DNA from: Harmothoe impar
Lineage: Eukaryota > Annelida > Polychaeta > Phyllodocida > Polynoidae
Reading direction: 5' to 3'
Assembly (NCBI GenBank): GCA_947462335.1
Contig: OX381705.1
Span: 32,263,070 to 32,327,069, forward strand
Length of the DNA stretch: 64,000 nucleotides
Both the position numbers and the translations under genes were made by a program. Below, piece by piece: positions 45,238-57,364 of the stretch (its first letter is position 1; the number at the start of each line of letters is the position of its first letter). Below the pieces are notes generated by a model, which saw only the letters and a program-made list of their open reading frames with translations, had not been told where the DNA came from and made no database searches.

Positions 45238-48091
45238 ATAATATGAAATGAAATGAAAATATGATATTATCACTTTAATCTTTACAATATAAAACTGCAG
45301 TTTACTGCTTTTATATCACATGTAAACTTGTTGCACGTGGAGCTAGCAGATGGCTGCAGTCTATGTACAATATTGCACTTACTACATGCAACTCTGAAGT
45401 AACATCGATACACTGAAGTAAAGTAACCCTAAGATACATGTACTCGATGTAGACATAATAGGTTTTCATTGTACTGAGTGATCAGATGGACGGAGCTAAC
45501 CTCATATGTGTTTGAATGAAACAGATCATGACGTACACAATAGCGTACACACTGTATACTAAGTTGAGACATTATATGTGTATTGTATTATAGCCATGTG
45601 CCTATTTTGAGAAACGAAACGCCTTTATAATAAGACCGCTTTTGCTTATGACTAGGAGCAACCCCAATGTTTACTGGCTAATGTAATGCGTCAGTAATAT
45701 AACTTAAAGATGGCCATTAACCATTAAGTGAGACATTAAGATATGATGGACAGCAAGAACGTATTTCGAAATAGTTCAGCTGAAAGCAACACGTTCCTCC
45801 ATATACGCTACAAACGCTTAACAACTTTATTTTAACCATGATAAACCAATTGGCACTACACCAATAAACAACACCCACGCGTAACACTAACAGGTAATAG
45901 AGTGCAACGTCCTTTAAAAACAGCACTATAGATTACTCATGCATGGACCGTCCCTTTGTCGTCTGCGTCGGTGTCTTCAAGTGATAACCAGTGAAGTTAT
46001 GTTCATCCAAGGGCACCCCAGTCTTGTAGCTGACTCTGGATCTGTAGAAACACTTAAAGGCTTAAATCTTGCTGCCCTCCAGCAAGAGCGGAATGGAGCG
46101 AGGACTTTATCTGGGTCTTATATAGGGGAAGCGGGAGGTTTAATCATGGCAATTAACGTATGTATGGTGGGATCTCTTCAAATAATCCTCATCATAACCT
46201 TTTAGCGTATACGTGGTCAATACCCTTTGCGGGGATGATGGTGTTTGGGTGGAAATGACTGGAACACCTGACATCTTTTAAAACGGGTTCGGACAATGAA
46301 GACAGGAAATTAGCAAAGCATAAGCCTAATCAATTTGAAATCTCCAAATTAACTTTCTCGAGATCCCACCAGTGGAAAAAAAGTTCTTACAGGCCAGGCG
46401 TTACAATCATGTTCCTTCTCTTTGGCCGTTCAAGGGCCATTGGCATTGATCTCGCACACAAATACTGTAGAACCCTGGCTGATACTATCCAAATTTACTC
46501 ATAGAAAGCATAGAGGACCATTATCAAGGAGCAATGTATAGCAATATGTATTCGATTGGAGGTATATAGAAAGGAATGTTGTTACAAGCCTCCATGCTCT
46601 TTCCCTCTGTCATCGTTCTACATCCATTCTCTACCCTCATTTACCGTCCAGATATGTTGAACTATCACTCCAAAAATAGAAAAAGGAAAAAACAACTAAT
46701 GTAATACGTGTACCCTATCTAGGGCGAGCAGCTGGTCAATGGGCATATATTACCCATCAAAGCCTAGCAGAGCTTTCCGAATTCCACTTTGCTAACGATT
46801 GCACATTTGACCAGGACTCCTCTGACCTCCTAGGATCAATACGTTGGGGAGTGGATATTTAATTTTCCTTTGAGAGCAATGTACACGGATTTTATATGGA
46901 ACAAAATAAAGTTGGGTATTTCTAGAGAGCATGCAGTTGCTTACCGCATTATAACCAAGTTAAAGGTTTATGGTAATTGTGTCCTTCCACCCACCGAGAA
47001 AAGAGACATGAAAATCCACACAATATTAATCTATTTGAACATGATTCTTCGAGCTTTAATGCTTTCTTTCTGTTAGACAAGACACGCTTATCACAATATA
47101 TTGGTGATAGAACATATCTTGACGAATTAAGTTAGCTACAGTGTTTCATTTCCGGCACTAAGAAAGAAACTCGATGCTTCCCTCGAAATCTTTTTATTCT
47201 GAATTTATCCTCGCCAGCTTCACTTTACTCAGCTGTTCAATCTTTGCAAATTGAACTGTAAACGTGAATATATGACCCTGGCCTGCCCGCCCTCCTTCGT
47301 AGTGTGTGCATTTCCTTAGACGCTCATCCTGTTAAAGCGAGCTGCTCACACCAATCTCAGTGTTGTCAATTGAACCATTCCCATTTTACACAAGTGCCAT
47401 GTCGTGAGTGAATCACTCTAACTTTATGGTGGGAGCTGCTCATTGCAAGCCGCACGCCGTGAGCTGCTCACACATCCAGCCCCACATGGCGAGAGGAACT
47501 CCAACTGTTCTTTTGTGCTGAGGCCTGCAGGCAGGACGGATATTGCCGGTTGGCTAACAGGAGAGGTTGTGTATCTCTATCGACGTCCGCCTCCAACACG
47601 TGGTAATTAGAGTGAATGCCAGCTGAGAGCATTGTAAAACGCCGCCCTGTCGCACCTATCCACCCCCAGGAGGTGTACACAGGGGGAACCCGGGGGCGGC
47701 TCCAGGGCGGGGGCCGCTACCGTCAAACACAGAGTCGACGTCATTGACCTTGGAAAACTGCTAATGATGACTGAATCTGATAATTAATAATGCTTAGAAT
47801 AAGGCATTGACGGCATTCTAATCCAGCGCGCTCTTCAGCTCTCTTAGTCGGTTCCATTAAACACATAATTATATGTAATCCCGTTCTAGGGTATCCCCCA
47901 CCCTTAGAAATTGCCCCCTCCTGACACCCCCCCCCCTCTGAAAAGCCCCCCCCTCCCCCTGACTTTCTTCCGCCTGGAGGATACGTTAAACCCTGCAGGG
48001 TTAGGGTCCCGTAATGGCGGATGTTTGGAGCCTATACTGATGTCTAAATTTTCAGAGACAACATCATAATATTATGCTCCCTGAGATTTTG
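45238..48091. other. Gene-free stretch
   Basis: No recognised domain in frames up to 88 codons. At about 47,440-47,830 the DNA is more GC-rich and contains 'tgaccttgg' (nuclear-receptor half-site-like) close to several TAAT words. This would suit a regulatory element but proves nothing. Confidence 0.4.
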
Positions 48092-48215
48092 ATCCTAACA
48101 CTAAACCTTTACCTCACCCTAACACCTAACCCTAAACCCAACGCTATACTCTTAGCCTATAACCTTAAACTTAACCTTAACGCTAACCTTAGTCATAACC
48201 TTAACCCTAGGAAGG
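48092..48215. repeat. Degenerate telomere-like repeat tract
   Basis: About 120 bp made of imperfect CCTAAC / CCTTAAC / CCCTAAACC words on the plus strand (complement GTTAGG, GGTTTAGGG), for example 'ccctaacacctaaccctaaaccc' and 'ccttaaacttaaccttaacgctaacctta'. It resembles the animal telomere repeat TTAGGG in decayed form, as found at interstitial telomeric sites or in minisatellites derived from them. The plus-strand open frame across it is an effect of the repeat. Confidence 0.6.
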
Positions 48216-50321
48216 GATCCTTCTTTCTTTTGGTTGTGGTGGTGGGGGAGGGGAGGGGGGTTCAGGGAGGCTCTCCAGGAGGATCGCCTGACATAATATA
48301 ACAGTGTGATCCACTACATAATCCCCACCTTATTCAATCCTAGAATACGTATCCCCATGGCATGGGCACATGCATGTAATTAGGTGAGGTCATATGGCGC
48401 TCGGATACAGACGGATGCCATAACCCTTTCCAATATAGGCTCTGTATTGTGAGCATTGAGGCAGGACTTAATGGTGGTTATTCATGATGGCGATAGTGCA
48501 TGTGCCTTGTGATGTAATCTGGGTGGCATGAATCTGATGTCAACACACCACGCCCAACACCTGGGGAGCAGCTCATGGAGCAGCTTATCCCTCCACTGAG
48601 TGTCTCCGTCAAAGAGTTGCACCTATTTCACACTATGAATTAATCAATGCTCACAACAGGCTAACCACCCAGCAATCAATACCTTGGATACCCATCGTCT
48701 CCCTATAGACACGGCTCGGCATGAAGGTGTAGAGGTACCTATCCTAACTAGTTCAAATGTCTCACCCGGCAGCCAAGTCATGCTGTATCGCAACCAAACA
48801 GATTTGCTCTTCTGAACTTATAAATGAGCCTTCGTTCATTATTATTTTGCCAAATAGAACCCGTTAACGCCCTACTGATAAAGGGCACGCCATTAGGGGT
48901 AAAACGTGAAACTGTTCAATAATGTAATTGATGAATTAATGTGGCCACTGTACGGCATTTTTCATGACTCCGTCGTTAATAGTTATTCCGAAATTGACGC
49001 CAAAATGGGCAATCGTCAAAATCGCTACGCGTATGTAGCGCCTATCTTCATTGTTCTTTCTCAGGAGTCCTTCCTGAGACAGCTCACCCTGACCTAAAAG
49101 AAGAAACAAGAGTGCTCATCTCTTAAGTCTACAGGAAGGTTATATGTAACACATCCATATAAGATGTACTCGACTAGACTCTGTTGGGATTTTGTTTCCG
49201 TCAGCCAATTACGGTAGTGATATACTCACCCATGCTATACAGTCCTTAAAAGCTTGTCTTATGTCTAGACTTCCTCGCTCGCATTTCATTTCGATGTTGT
49301 TCTATAGAATCACTGAAAGATGAGGAGCGCACTAAGTGGTATAGCCTTTACCGTGACATCCCATGGCGCTTCACTGTGTTTAACAGTCTATCTAGAATAT
49401 AAATGAACAAGTATTAGAATGGTTGCAGCGCCAGGCCACAATGTGCTCTCTTCGGCTAACCTTTCCAAAACAATTGGTGCTGCAAATCTCCATGCGACAG
49501 GTTACTTGATACACAACGGGTCCCGGGTGTATTCTGTGAAACCATGGGTCACTAATGTAAGAGTCGTATTGTCATCTCATGGACGGACAATGAATTCTCA
49601 GAACACGAAGGGTGTCGCACCAACGATACCAACGCTATGCTCATGTACATTTAACCCACAATGACCTGGGTCTCTGTAAAGGTAACCACGACAGACTGGC
49701 TGATGGCCTCATAAGCCACACTGGAGTGCAAAGACAGAGGACCTCGCACCTTGATGACATCGTATACCCTCACATAACCAAGGTTTGGTTTAGTTCGGTT
49801 AACCCCCTCGGACCTGATTCGGCCACCATCAGGTCTATCGTGGTCATTTTAACAGAGACTCGGGCCATCATGGATAAACTTTACACATCCAATCTGTAGC
49901 ATGTTTGGTGCCAGAGCCGACATGTTTTGGGGTAGGTTGTGTGCTGTCTGAACGACAGGTGGTTGTACGAGGTGGGGTGATATAGGTGTTTCCTTAAAGA
50001 CTAGGGCAGATACTTTGTGGCAAAGGGTACTGGTTATGAAGGAGTGGAGGTGTTCTGCCCCCCCCCCCCCACACACACCTGAAGGACGTATATTATTGCC
50101 ATACAATATAAATGTATTTGGTCATACGTATATAGATAATTCCCCGGATGCCACAGTCAAGGCCCTGACAGACACCCTAGAGCCGCATGCCCCGCAGTGG
50201 TTTTACATGGAATGGGGGCTTCCAATAGATAAAGACATGATTCCATGCGCTTTCATGATGCGCAGTGATTATTTTCTGAGGAGAATCTAGACCCCCGCCC
50301 CCATGAATTTTGCTGTTAATC
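48216..50321. other. Gene-free stretch
   Basis: Open frames up to 95 codons, none recognised. A C-run followed by (CA)n lies at about 50,060-50,078. I see nothing else. Confidence 0.4.
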
Positions 50322-50420
50322 ACCCAGCTAACATAAATAGGTTAATTTACGTTATTTGGCCATAATAAGGAGCCATATAAACGTTCTGAAACGTTGAATA
50401 AGTTGTTTTTTGTTTACTGG
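50322..50420. mobile_element. Short CCCAGCTAACA MITE copy
   Basis: It starts CCCAGCTAACA and ends TGTTTACTGGG with AACGTT words inside ('taaacgttctgaaacgttg'). It is about 99 bp and belongs to the family of the 9.6-kb element. The flanks do not show a certain duplication. Confidence 0.75.
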
Positions 50421-53400
50421 GAATGTCCAGGCGGTACACATTTCAGTATTAGATGTTTGGGTGAAAGATAAGAGTTCAAGTGGACATGAACTTTGTCGGG
50501 ATGACGACACGTCATCAACAGTGCCCATACTGACGTCACGTCAGGTGCGTGTGGAGACGCGCAGTGGGCGTCTCGGCAGGTGTAGGTACGTAGCCGGCCC
50601 CACACGGGGGAGGCCCGCTCACGCTGAAGGAGATCACAACACAGCCAATTAGCAGCTTTAATGCGCTCATCGATTGATGCCCTCGGGGAGCTGTCTGCCT
50701 TCTGTGGAAATAGCAAACAGCCGGCACGACAGGCCACTCCTCTCCTGCCGTCTCCACCAGACCCTGACCCCAGTCCTGACGAACAATCACTCTTTGGACG
50801 CGTCCTCCTGTCGACGATTAATCGGAAATTAGCGGGCGCCTTTTTGACGGATCGTCTCGGGAGTTCACCTATGGCGCGGCCGGCAACAAGAGAAGTTTAC
50901 CATCTGTATGACCGGGAGGGGGGGGGAGGGGAAAGGTGATCGATATTCTATTAGCGGGCGCCAGTCAACAGCGCGGCCGCAAATTTATTAACAGCCGCGG
51001 CTAGTCCACAAGAGGTTGTGAGTTGTGATTCTGTCGTCCTCCTGGCGGAAGTAGCATGTATCCCCTGCGACGTTGTAGCCGATATTGGGGCGTGACTATG
51101 TGGTGGGGCTCTGGGGAAATGTTGCTTATATAGGAAAGCGGAGACGAATTTAGCGGCTGACCGCGTGGGTATAAAGTCATAGCACCGCTAGTGAGATGCA
51201 CAGAGGAGGTTCCGACACTGCCCACCAGGGGATATGACGTCACTTCTAGTAGCGACCACCGGGACCTACCCCTCTAACATCCGGCCCCCAGGTCCGTATA
51301 GGGCCAACGTCTTCTCCTCTTATCCCTCCTTATCTCAGCCCTGCCCCCGACGCACCCCGACCTCTGGTGGGCAGAACCGCTCCTGAGCCCGCCATTCAGT
51401 GCGCATGCTCGGCGGAATATGGGCGATAATAAGGAACTGAGTCGGTAGGTAAGCGTTGGACGATCTCTAGTGCGGACGGCGCACAACTATCCCGCGTCCA
51501 CACCAAGCCTAGAGTCGGCTCCCATCTCACCCGGCTTAAGTCCACTGTGTGTGGAGGAGAATGGGGACCCAGCGTCCACAATACACCCTGATTGTGTCCC
51601 CTCAAGATCAAAAGCACAGAGGTTGATGTTGGGGAGCCCGACGCGCCCCCTGTGCAATAATATCACTTCCGGGTAGGGTTCCCCTGGAATGGGCTCAGTG
51701 GCGGTGTTTGAACTTCGTCGTTGATGTATGACAGAGTCCCAATACATCTGCTACTGTAAGCTATTGTGGGAAAGTTAGAGGGTTTTAACTGTGTAGAATA
51801 AGCCAATCAAACAGGTCTGCATGATTCCATGGCCAACTGTCTGGACAGTAACGTTGTTGTGAGTTCCTCTTTATCCTCATGAGTTACCCCCTTCATCCTC
51901 CTGGTTCAGTGTACATGTACATAGGTCTAGTTATGTTTATTTTTCTCTCAACAGCACGTTTTAACAACAGAGTAGGCCTCGGAACGGCAACATTATATTC
52001 CTTCCATTGATCTATGAGGTTCAATGTTATAGTTATACACTCCTGAAGTATTTCTGTTTGTTTGTGCAGGTGTAAACATCTCTCTGCTGTAGCATACCAT
52101 ATATATATAGTGTACTTAAAGCTAGAGATGTCTGAGGAGTATCTTCTGATGTCGATATTCCGCCAGTCCTCTGTTACCGCTACCCGTGTGCCAGAGGCAT
52201 GGTTTGCTATTTCTCAAACGCGCCCCCATACACACGTTCCCTATGAAAGGTCCATAGTACTATGGCTCGATGTCAAATGCTAATAATATCGGCAAGTAAC
52301 ATGTGGGCCTTCAAAAGTAGGGGGTGTGGTCGTTTAAGGTTGGCTTACCGACTTACCAACCCTGCAAGGATATGCAGGTGAGAAGGGATGTCATATTTCT
52401 ATCAGTATACTGATGTGCACCCATTTGTGTTCAACCGATGGGTGTCTACAACATGAGCAGCCGTCGGGGCCTCAGCCGATGCGCTGAGGAAGAGGAGCCC
52501 CTGACCTATATCAACAGTCATATCTGGTATACAGATAGGTGCTTTCATATTCAGTATCCTATAGGGAATATAGCCATCAGACGATACAATTCACATCATG
52601 CTCCCAGTCCGTATGGGGATATCGCTTATCATCCCCTCACCATATACACTGCTTAGTAAACGGATAACAGAGATCAATATGATTGTATAACAGTTTGCTA
52701 CGCATATTAAGATCCTTTATGGACGAAATAACTAATTTAGATAAAGTAAAAGTTAAGTAAGAACTATGTATATATTTTCCCCCCAGCTGTGTATATAAAT
52801 GTAATGCTGTTACCACCGCTTGGCAAGCTTGATACATGAATAGAAAGCAGAAGACTGGTGATAACATTGGTTATATTCGCCCTGCCTAGCTTCCCATCAA
52901 AAGAAAATTGCTGCAAAACCATCATAAATACACTGCCATAATTCTCCTAAATACAACTATTTTTTTATTAGGTTATTTTATGAATCCTCAGCCTCACCCT
53001 AGAGGCTCTGCTAATAATACACCATTCAATTCGTATCATAAAATCGCCTGATAAACATAATTGTATTTTGGACTCGTATGGTGATGTGTATAGATCAAAG
53101 TATCTTTGTATTTATATAAACTGTCCTTGCCGATGTGGGGTTTGTTAAAAAAAAGAAGAAGAGTGTAGTGGGAACTTTTCAATATTGAAACATACAGAGT
53201 ACCACCTTTTTGCTACATTGCCGGCAGCGCATATCTCACAAGAATTTATTTAGCAAAGCATTGGCCGATACTAACAGTTACAGTTATTCCACCATGTACT
53301 TAAGGCAGCCTTCGTACTCTTTTTACATCTGTACAGAGGAAATGCTCCAAAGTAGTCCAAATCTCTACATTTCGACAGTATATATACTAGGTGCTTTAAA

Positions 53401-53533
53401 ACAATGAATATACAATATATCATCATGTGTAGGCGATAAATAGCCACGATCCTGTGCTGTTGTGATCGGGTTTTTCGACATGAGTTAGTGTGGTGGTAGG
53501 CGATTTGCCCTTCAAACTCCCCCATCTAAAATA
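50421..53533. other. Stretch with a long CpG-rich tract
   Basis: About 50,500-51,700 is GC- and CpG-rich, with many overlapping short frames on both strands, none recognised. The phrase 'attagcgggcgcc' occurs twice (about 50,827 and 50,951), near several TAAT/ATTA words. The tract would suit a CpG-island promoter or conserved regulatory DNA. From 51,750 to 53,530 the DNA is AT-rich and shows nothing. Confidence 0.4.
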
Positions 53534-53865
53534 GTGATGACAAAGTGTCTGGCAGGACAAGGGGAGTAAAGAGGTTCCTAGGGAAAGACATAGGATTGGT
53601 AGGATTACGGAGGTAAAGAGGCTCCCAAGATGGAACACAGTTGTTTGGTAGTGAATAGGTGTTAAATGGGTTCCTTCGGGATACAGTTATTTGGTAGGAA
53701 AGGGGTTGGGTAAAAACGTTAGAATAGTTAAAGTCTGAAAGGATTAGGATACAGTTGTCTGATAGGAGGTGCATTTGTTCGGTAGGACAGCAGGCTAAAA
53801 AGGTTTCCACATGATGCAGTTGTTCGTCAGGACAGGAGGAGTAAAGAGGTTCTACATGATACATT
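53534..53865. repeat. Diverged minisatellite related to the 55.2-kb array
   Basis: Degenerate units with 'gttgtttggtag', 'ggcaggaca(a/g)g', 'gagtaaagaggttcc' recur about every 45-50 bp. The first ('ggcaggacaaggggagtaaagaggttcct') and last ('gtcaggacaggaggagtaaagaggttct') match units of the 42-bp array 1.3 kb away almost exactly, while the middle ones have decayed. A minus-strand frame of 112 codons runs through it as a by-product. Confidence 0.7.
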
Positions 53866-55198
53866 AAATATACACATTTTGTCTGTCGGGACAGAATAGT
53901 GCCAATGAAAAACGGTACTACTGTGCATATAATCAGTAGTAGGAAGCTTTAAACTTGTCACAGAATCATAATCTGCGGCCCAAATTGTTCCCAAAGGCCT
54001 TGGTAAAAAATATATAAAAAGTTGGTTGTTGCCATGGTAACCCTGGCTGGTGCTTGGAGGGGTCAAAGGTCAAGGTCAAAGGTTGCTGGGCACCTGTAAA
54101 ATTTCTCCAGTTTGGGTAAGTCAGTTTCCATGGCAACTAGCGCAAAAGGGTCAAACTCATGACTTTGCAACAATTAAAAGTGAAAAAAATGTAAATAAAA
54201 AATATTTTTATTCTGATTTTTTCTCAATTGCATTAGAAAATATAGGTCTTTGGGAACATGCACATAAAATTTTGTGATATAGCTATGATTATTTCTAACT
54301 GCATCGTAGCCATGAAAATACCATGTAAAATCATGATTTTTCATGGCTTCAACAAAATCGGACATTTTCCATATAAAAGGGCTGGTTTCTAAGCAACCAT
54401 TCAAGATAGAGAAAAATGGATAGTCTCATTGGAATCCTTGACATCGATTTAGGGGGGGTAGGTACTCTTAGAATTATTATGATATAAATATTAACGACAT
54501 TATCAGCTGCCATATTCTAAAATCTTCTGAGCTAAATATGGCGCCATATAGCGCCATATGGCGTAACGGACGCGTAACGGACATGTAACGGACACCTTAA
54601 CATGGTCGTTTTGTGACATTGACTTTAAACTGTTGAAAATAGGTGATGAAATTCGAATATTTACATGCAAATGATGTCTATTTATATCAGAAAAAAATTT
54701 CCAATCGTTCTGGACCATTTTCAATTATGCATTATTATGTTGTATATTTTTTAATGTTTATACAAAAAATAAAATAACAGCTTTTTTATTTCTTTGAATT
54801 ATGATGGATTTTTCTGGAAAACGTGGAAAAACTGAAAAAATACCACAAATGTTCTAAAATTACATCCCTGAAAAGGGAAGGTTACAAACTTTGTTCCAAG
54901 AAATGAATATGTATGATAACTTAAATAATTCTAATAAAATATTTGAGGTGAAAAAAATAATCCGCTTTGTGACATCTGGGTATAGCTATTCTGCGGTGTT
55001 CTCATGAGCCTGAGCCAAAATCGGAACACACTCTTTTATTCAGGATGCAAATAAAAATATCTGATACGTCTTAAACTTTAATTTAAGGGGTCATTCATTA
55101 CTGCACACTCAAAAGAACCCAACCTTTTGCCCATCTGAAGGAGAAAAATAGGGTCAGAACCAGAAATTTTGTCGGCTATTTGTACCGTGACACCATAA
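53866..55198. other. AT-rich spacer between the two related minisatellites
   Basis: No gene was seen. X-box-like palindromes lie at 54,028-54,137 (see separate entry), and short 'gcgccatat' and 'gtaacggac' words repeat near 54,540-54,592. The rest is AT-rich. Confidence 0.4.
54028..54397. promoter_or_regulatory. Cluster of three X-box-like (RFX) palindromes
   Basis: GTTGCCATGGTAACC (54,028-54,042) is a near-perfect RFX X-box palindrome, GTTTCCATGGCAAC (54,124-54,137) a close variant and GTTTCTAAGCAAC (54,385-54,397) a weaker one. RFX factors bind such sites at ciliary genes in animals. No gene start is recognised here, so the sites may be repeat-borne. Confidence 0.3.
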
Positions 55199-55534
55199 GG
55201 AGTTGTTTGGCAGGACACCGAGAGTAAAGAGGTTGATACAGGAGTTGTTTGGCAGGACACAGAGAGTAAAGAGGTTGATACAGGAGTTGTTTGGTCGCAC
55301 ACGGAGAGGAAAGAGGTTGATAAAGGAGTGGTTTGGTAGGACACAGAGAGTAAAGAGGTTGATAAAGGAGTTGTTTGGCAGGACACAGAGAGTAAATAGG
55401 TTGATACAGGAGTTGTTTGGCAGGACACAGAGAGTAAAGAGGTTGATAAAGGAGTGGTTTGGTAGGACACAGAGAGTAAAGAGGTTGATAAAGGAGTTGT
55501 TTGGCAGGATAGGGGGAGTAAAGAGGTTCCTACA
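55199..55534. repeat. 42-bp minisatellite, eight units
   Basis: Units begin GGAGTTGTTTGG or GGAGTGGTTTGG at 55,199, 55,241, 55,283, 55,325, 55,367, 55,409, 55,451 and 55,493, exactly 42 bp each, with consensus '...caggacacagagagtaaagaggttgata(c/a)a'. The unit length is divisible by three and lacks stops in three frames, so frames of 140 (plus), 154 and 148 (minus) codons cross it, giving 14-residue repeats such as LFGRTQRVKRLIQE. No start context, flanking exons or known protein supports expression. The last unit diverges towards the 53.5-kb relatives. Confidence 0.95.
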
Positions 55535-56480
55535 GGGTACATTTGGCTGTAGCAGCGGACTGTCAGTCTTAATTGAGCGTCCCTTTATTGGCAGGCACAT
55601 CCTTGGCCGAAGGCAATGCGGCTAGAACATATCAGTATTATGACACGCGTTTGCCTGACCTAGGTTGGGGTCCGGCCTCATAATTGGATCTCCAGCTACT
55701 ATAATCCTATTTCTGGGAAATCGCACCCCCAAGCCCAACTGAACCCCCAACACTCTTCCCCTACCTCCTTCTTCCAACAACCCATGGCCCTCCTCTAAAC
55801 GCCACTATTGGCTGCTCGGCAAATCACTGACAGTGGAGCACTTGTCTGTAACGTTGTGACAGCCCAGGAGTAACTAACGTAATAGCCCCCTGACCCAGGC
55901 TACGTCCTTCCCACCTAAAGAGCTACTGGGTGGGGATGGAGGGATGGAGGGAGGGAGCGTCACAATGTTGTGAAGACAGCGGGACTGGCCGCACTGCGAT
56001 GGTGCGGAATGGCCACTGATAGCATGATCCGATTTGGTGCCTTCATGCCAGCTATACTATCACTCCATCAGCCTTCTCAGGCTGACCAACCACTCCACTC
56101 CTACCCTACCGTGCTCCAACCCCTTCAACCCACTCCTATGCAAGCAGCACTTTGGACAAACATTCTGCAAACTACACATTTAGCCCCCTTTAATTTAGCA
56201 CTAGTCACCCTCTGCTTAGTAATCAACATGAATGTATGTCTCCAACACAACTATAATCTATTTACCCATGTTCCCCGTCTATCAAACCTCACTGTATGCA
56301 TCTAAGGTAATCTATCCACTGACTCACATTCAGAACAGGTCCAGTCTATCCGAAAATATGTGACATTTTGAAAAGAGTCACTCGTTTTTCAATACACTAA
56401 TCAATAGATCTGCTAACAGTACATAATCCATGTTATTTTATTGCCTCGCTATATACCAAGTCAACTTCTATATGTGTTAA
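55535..56480. other. Gene-free stretch
   Basis: No recognised coding content. A plus-strand frame of 111 codons (55,970-56,305) lacks any domain. AT content rises towards the foldback element. Confidence 0.4.
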
Positions 56481-57218
56481 GGGGGCACAATAGGGTAGAG
56501 AAGGAGAACAGTTGATCATGTTTATTTCAGTTGGATTGTGTTAAATCAAGGCATATTATATATGGTTATGACCATACGTAAGGCCTTTATCAAATTTCTT
56601 CCATTATTACGTGTTGCTATGGCTGTGGAATGTTTATGGAACAAAAACGTTCTTTTTTCTCTCCTTTTCATTAGAATGGCACTATAGTAAAGAAATATGG
56701 TGCAATTTTAATATTTTAAAATTTGGATGGGTTTTTGGTGTGGTTGCTGAGGGCGGTTTTTCTTCTTTTATCTATATTCCAAATATTAAGGTCTACAAAG
56801 CTTTTCAAAGTTGCATAGTTACCAAAAAAATTAATGGTGATTTTTAGGGGAAATTTGAGAAAATCACCTTTTTTGGTAACTATGCAACTTTGAAAGGCTT
56901 TGTAGAGCTTAATAATTGGAATATCAATAAAAGAAGAAAATTCGCCCTCAGCAGGGACACCAATAACCCATTAAAATTTAAAAAAATTAAAATTGAACCA
57001 TATTTCTATACAATAGTGCCATTCTAATGAAGAGGAGCTAAAAAAGAACGTTTTTGTTCTACAAACATTCCACAGCCATGGCAACACAAAATATTTGAAG
57101 AAATTTGATACAGACTTTTTCTATGGTCATATCCATATATAACATGTTAAGTTTTAATATATTTCTGCTGAAATATACATGATATACTGTTTTCATGGAT
57201 TTACCCTATTGTGCCCCC
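56481..57218. mobile_element. 738-bp foldback element bounded by TTAA
   Basis: The left end GGGGGCACAATAGGGTA and right end TACCCTATTGTGCCCCC are exact inverted repeats, and TTAA stands outside on both sides (56,477-56,480 and 57,219-57,222). The inverted arms are long, about 360 bp with mismatches, meeting near 56,848: 'ttggtaactatgcaactttgaaaggctttgtag' on the right answers 'ctacaaagcttttcaaagttgcatagttacc' on the left. TTAA targets are used by piggyBac and Kolobok transposases, so this is a non-autonomous foldback of one of those groups by inference. The plus-strand frame at 56,611-56,847 lies wholly in one arm and is not a gene. Confidence 0.92.
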
Positions 57219-57270
57219 TTAACATGTCAACAGTCCATATCCTGTAGTGAGTACATCTTTCCATATGTAT

Positions 57271-57348
57271 ATATGTGACACAATCTGCGAAAAAGACCCT
57301 TAGTGCAAGGTGCACTAAGGTCCATTTTCACAGGAAACGTCACATATT
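57271..57348 (+). mobile_element. Tiny hairpin element (ATATGTGAC ends), copy 2
   Basis: It begins ATATGTGACA and ends GTCACATAT, a 9-bp TIR. The middle has its own stem, CCTTAGTGCA...TGCACTAAGG. About 78 bp. The copy near 41.2 kb shares the same order of words on the opposite strand. Confidence 0.6.
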
Positions 57349-57364
57349 ACGTTTCCACATCATG

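Noticed and set aside
55078..55625. Three frames of 140-154 codons across the 42-bp array as proteins
   Set aside because: They follow from a stop-free 42-bp unit; there is no start context or flanking exon.
56611..56847. 78-codon plus-strand frame
   Set aside because: It lies wholly within one arm of the foldback element.
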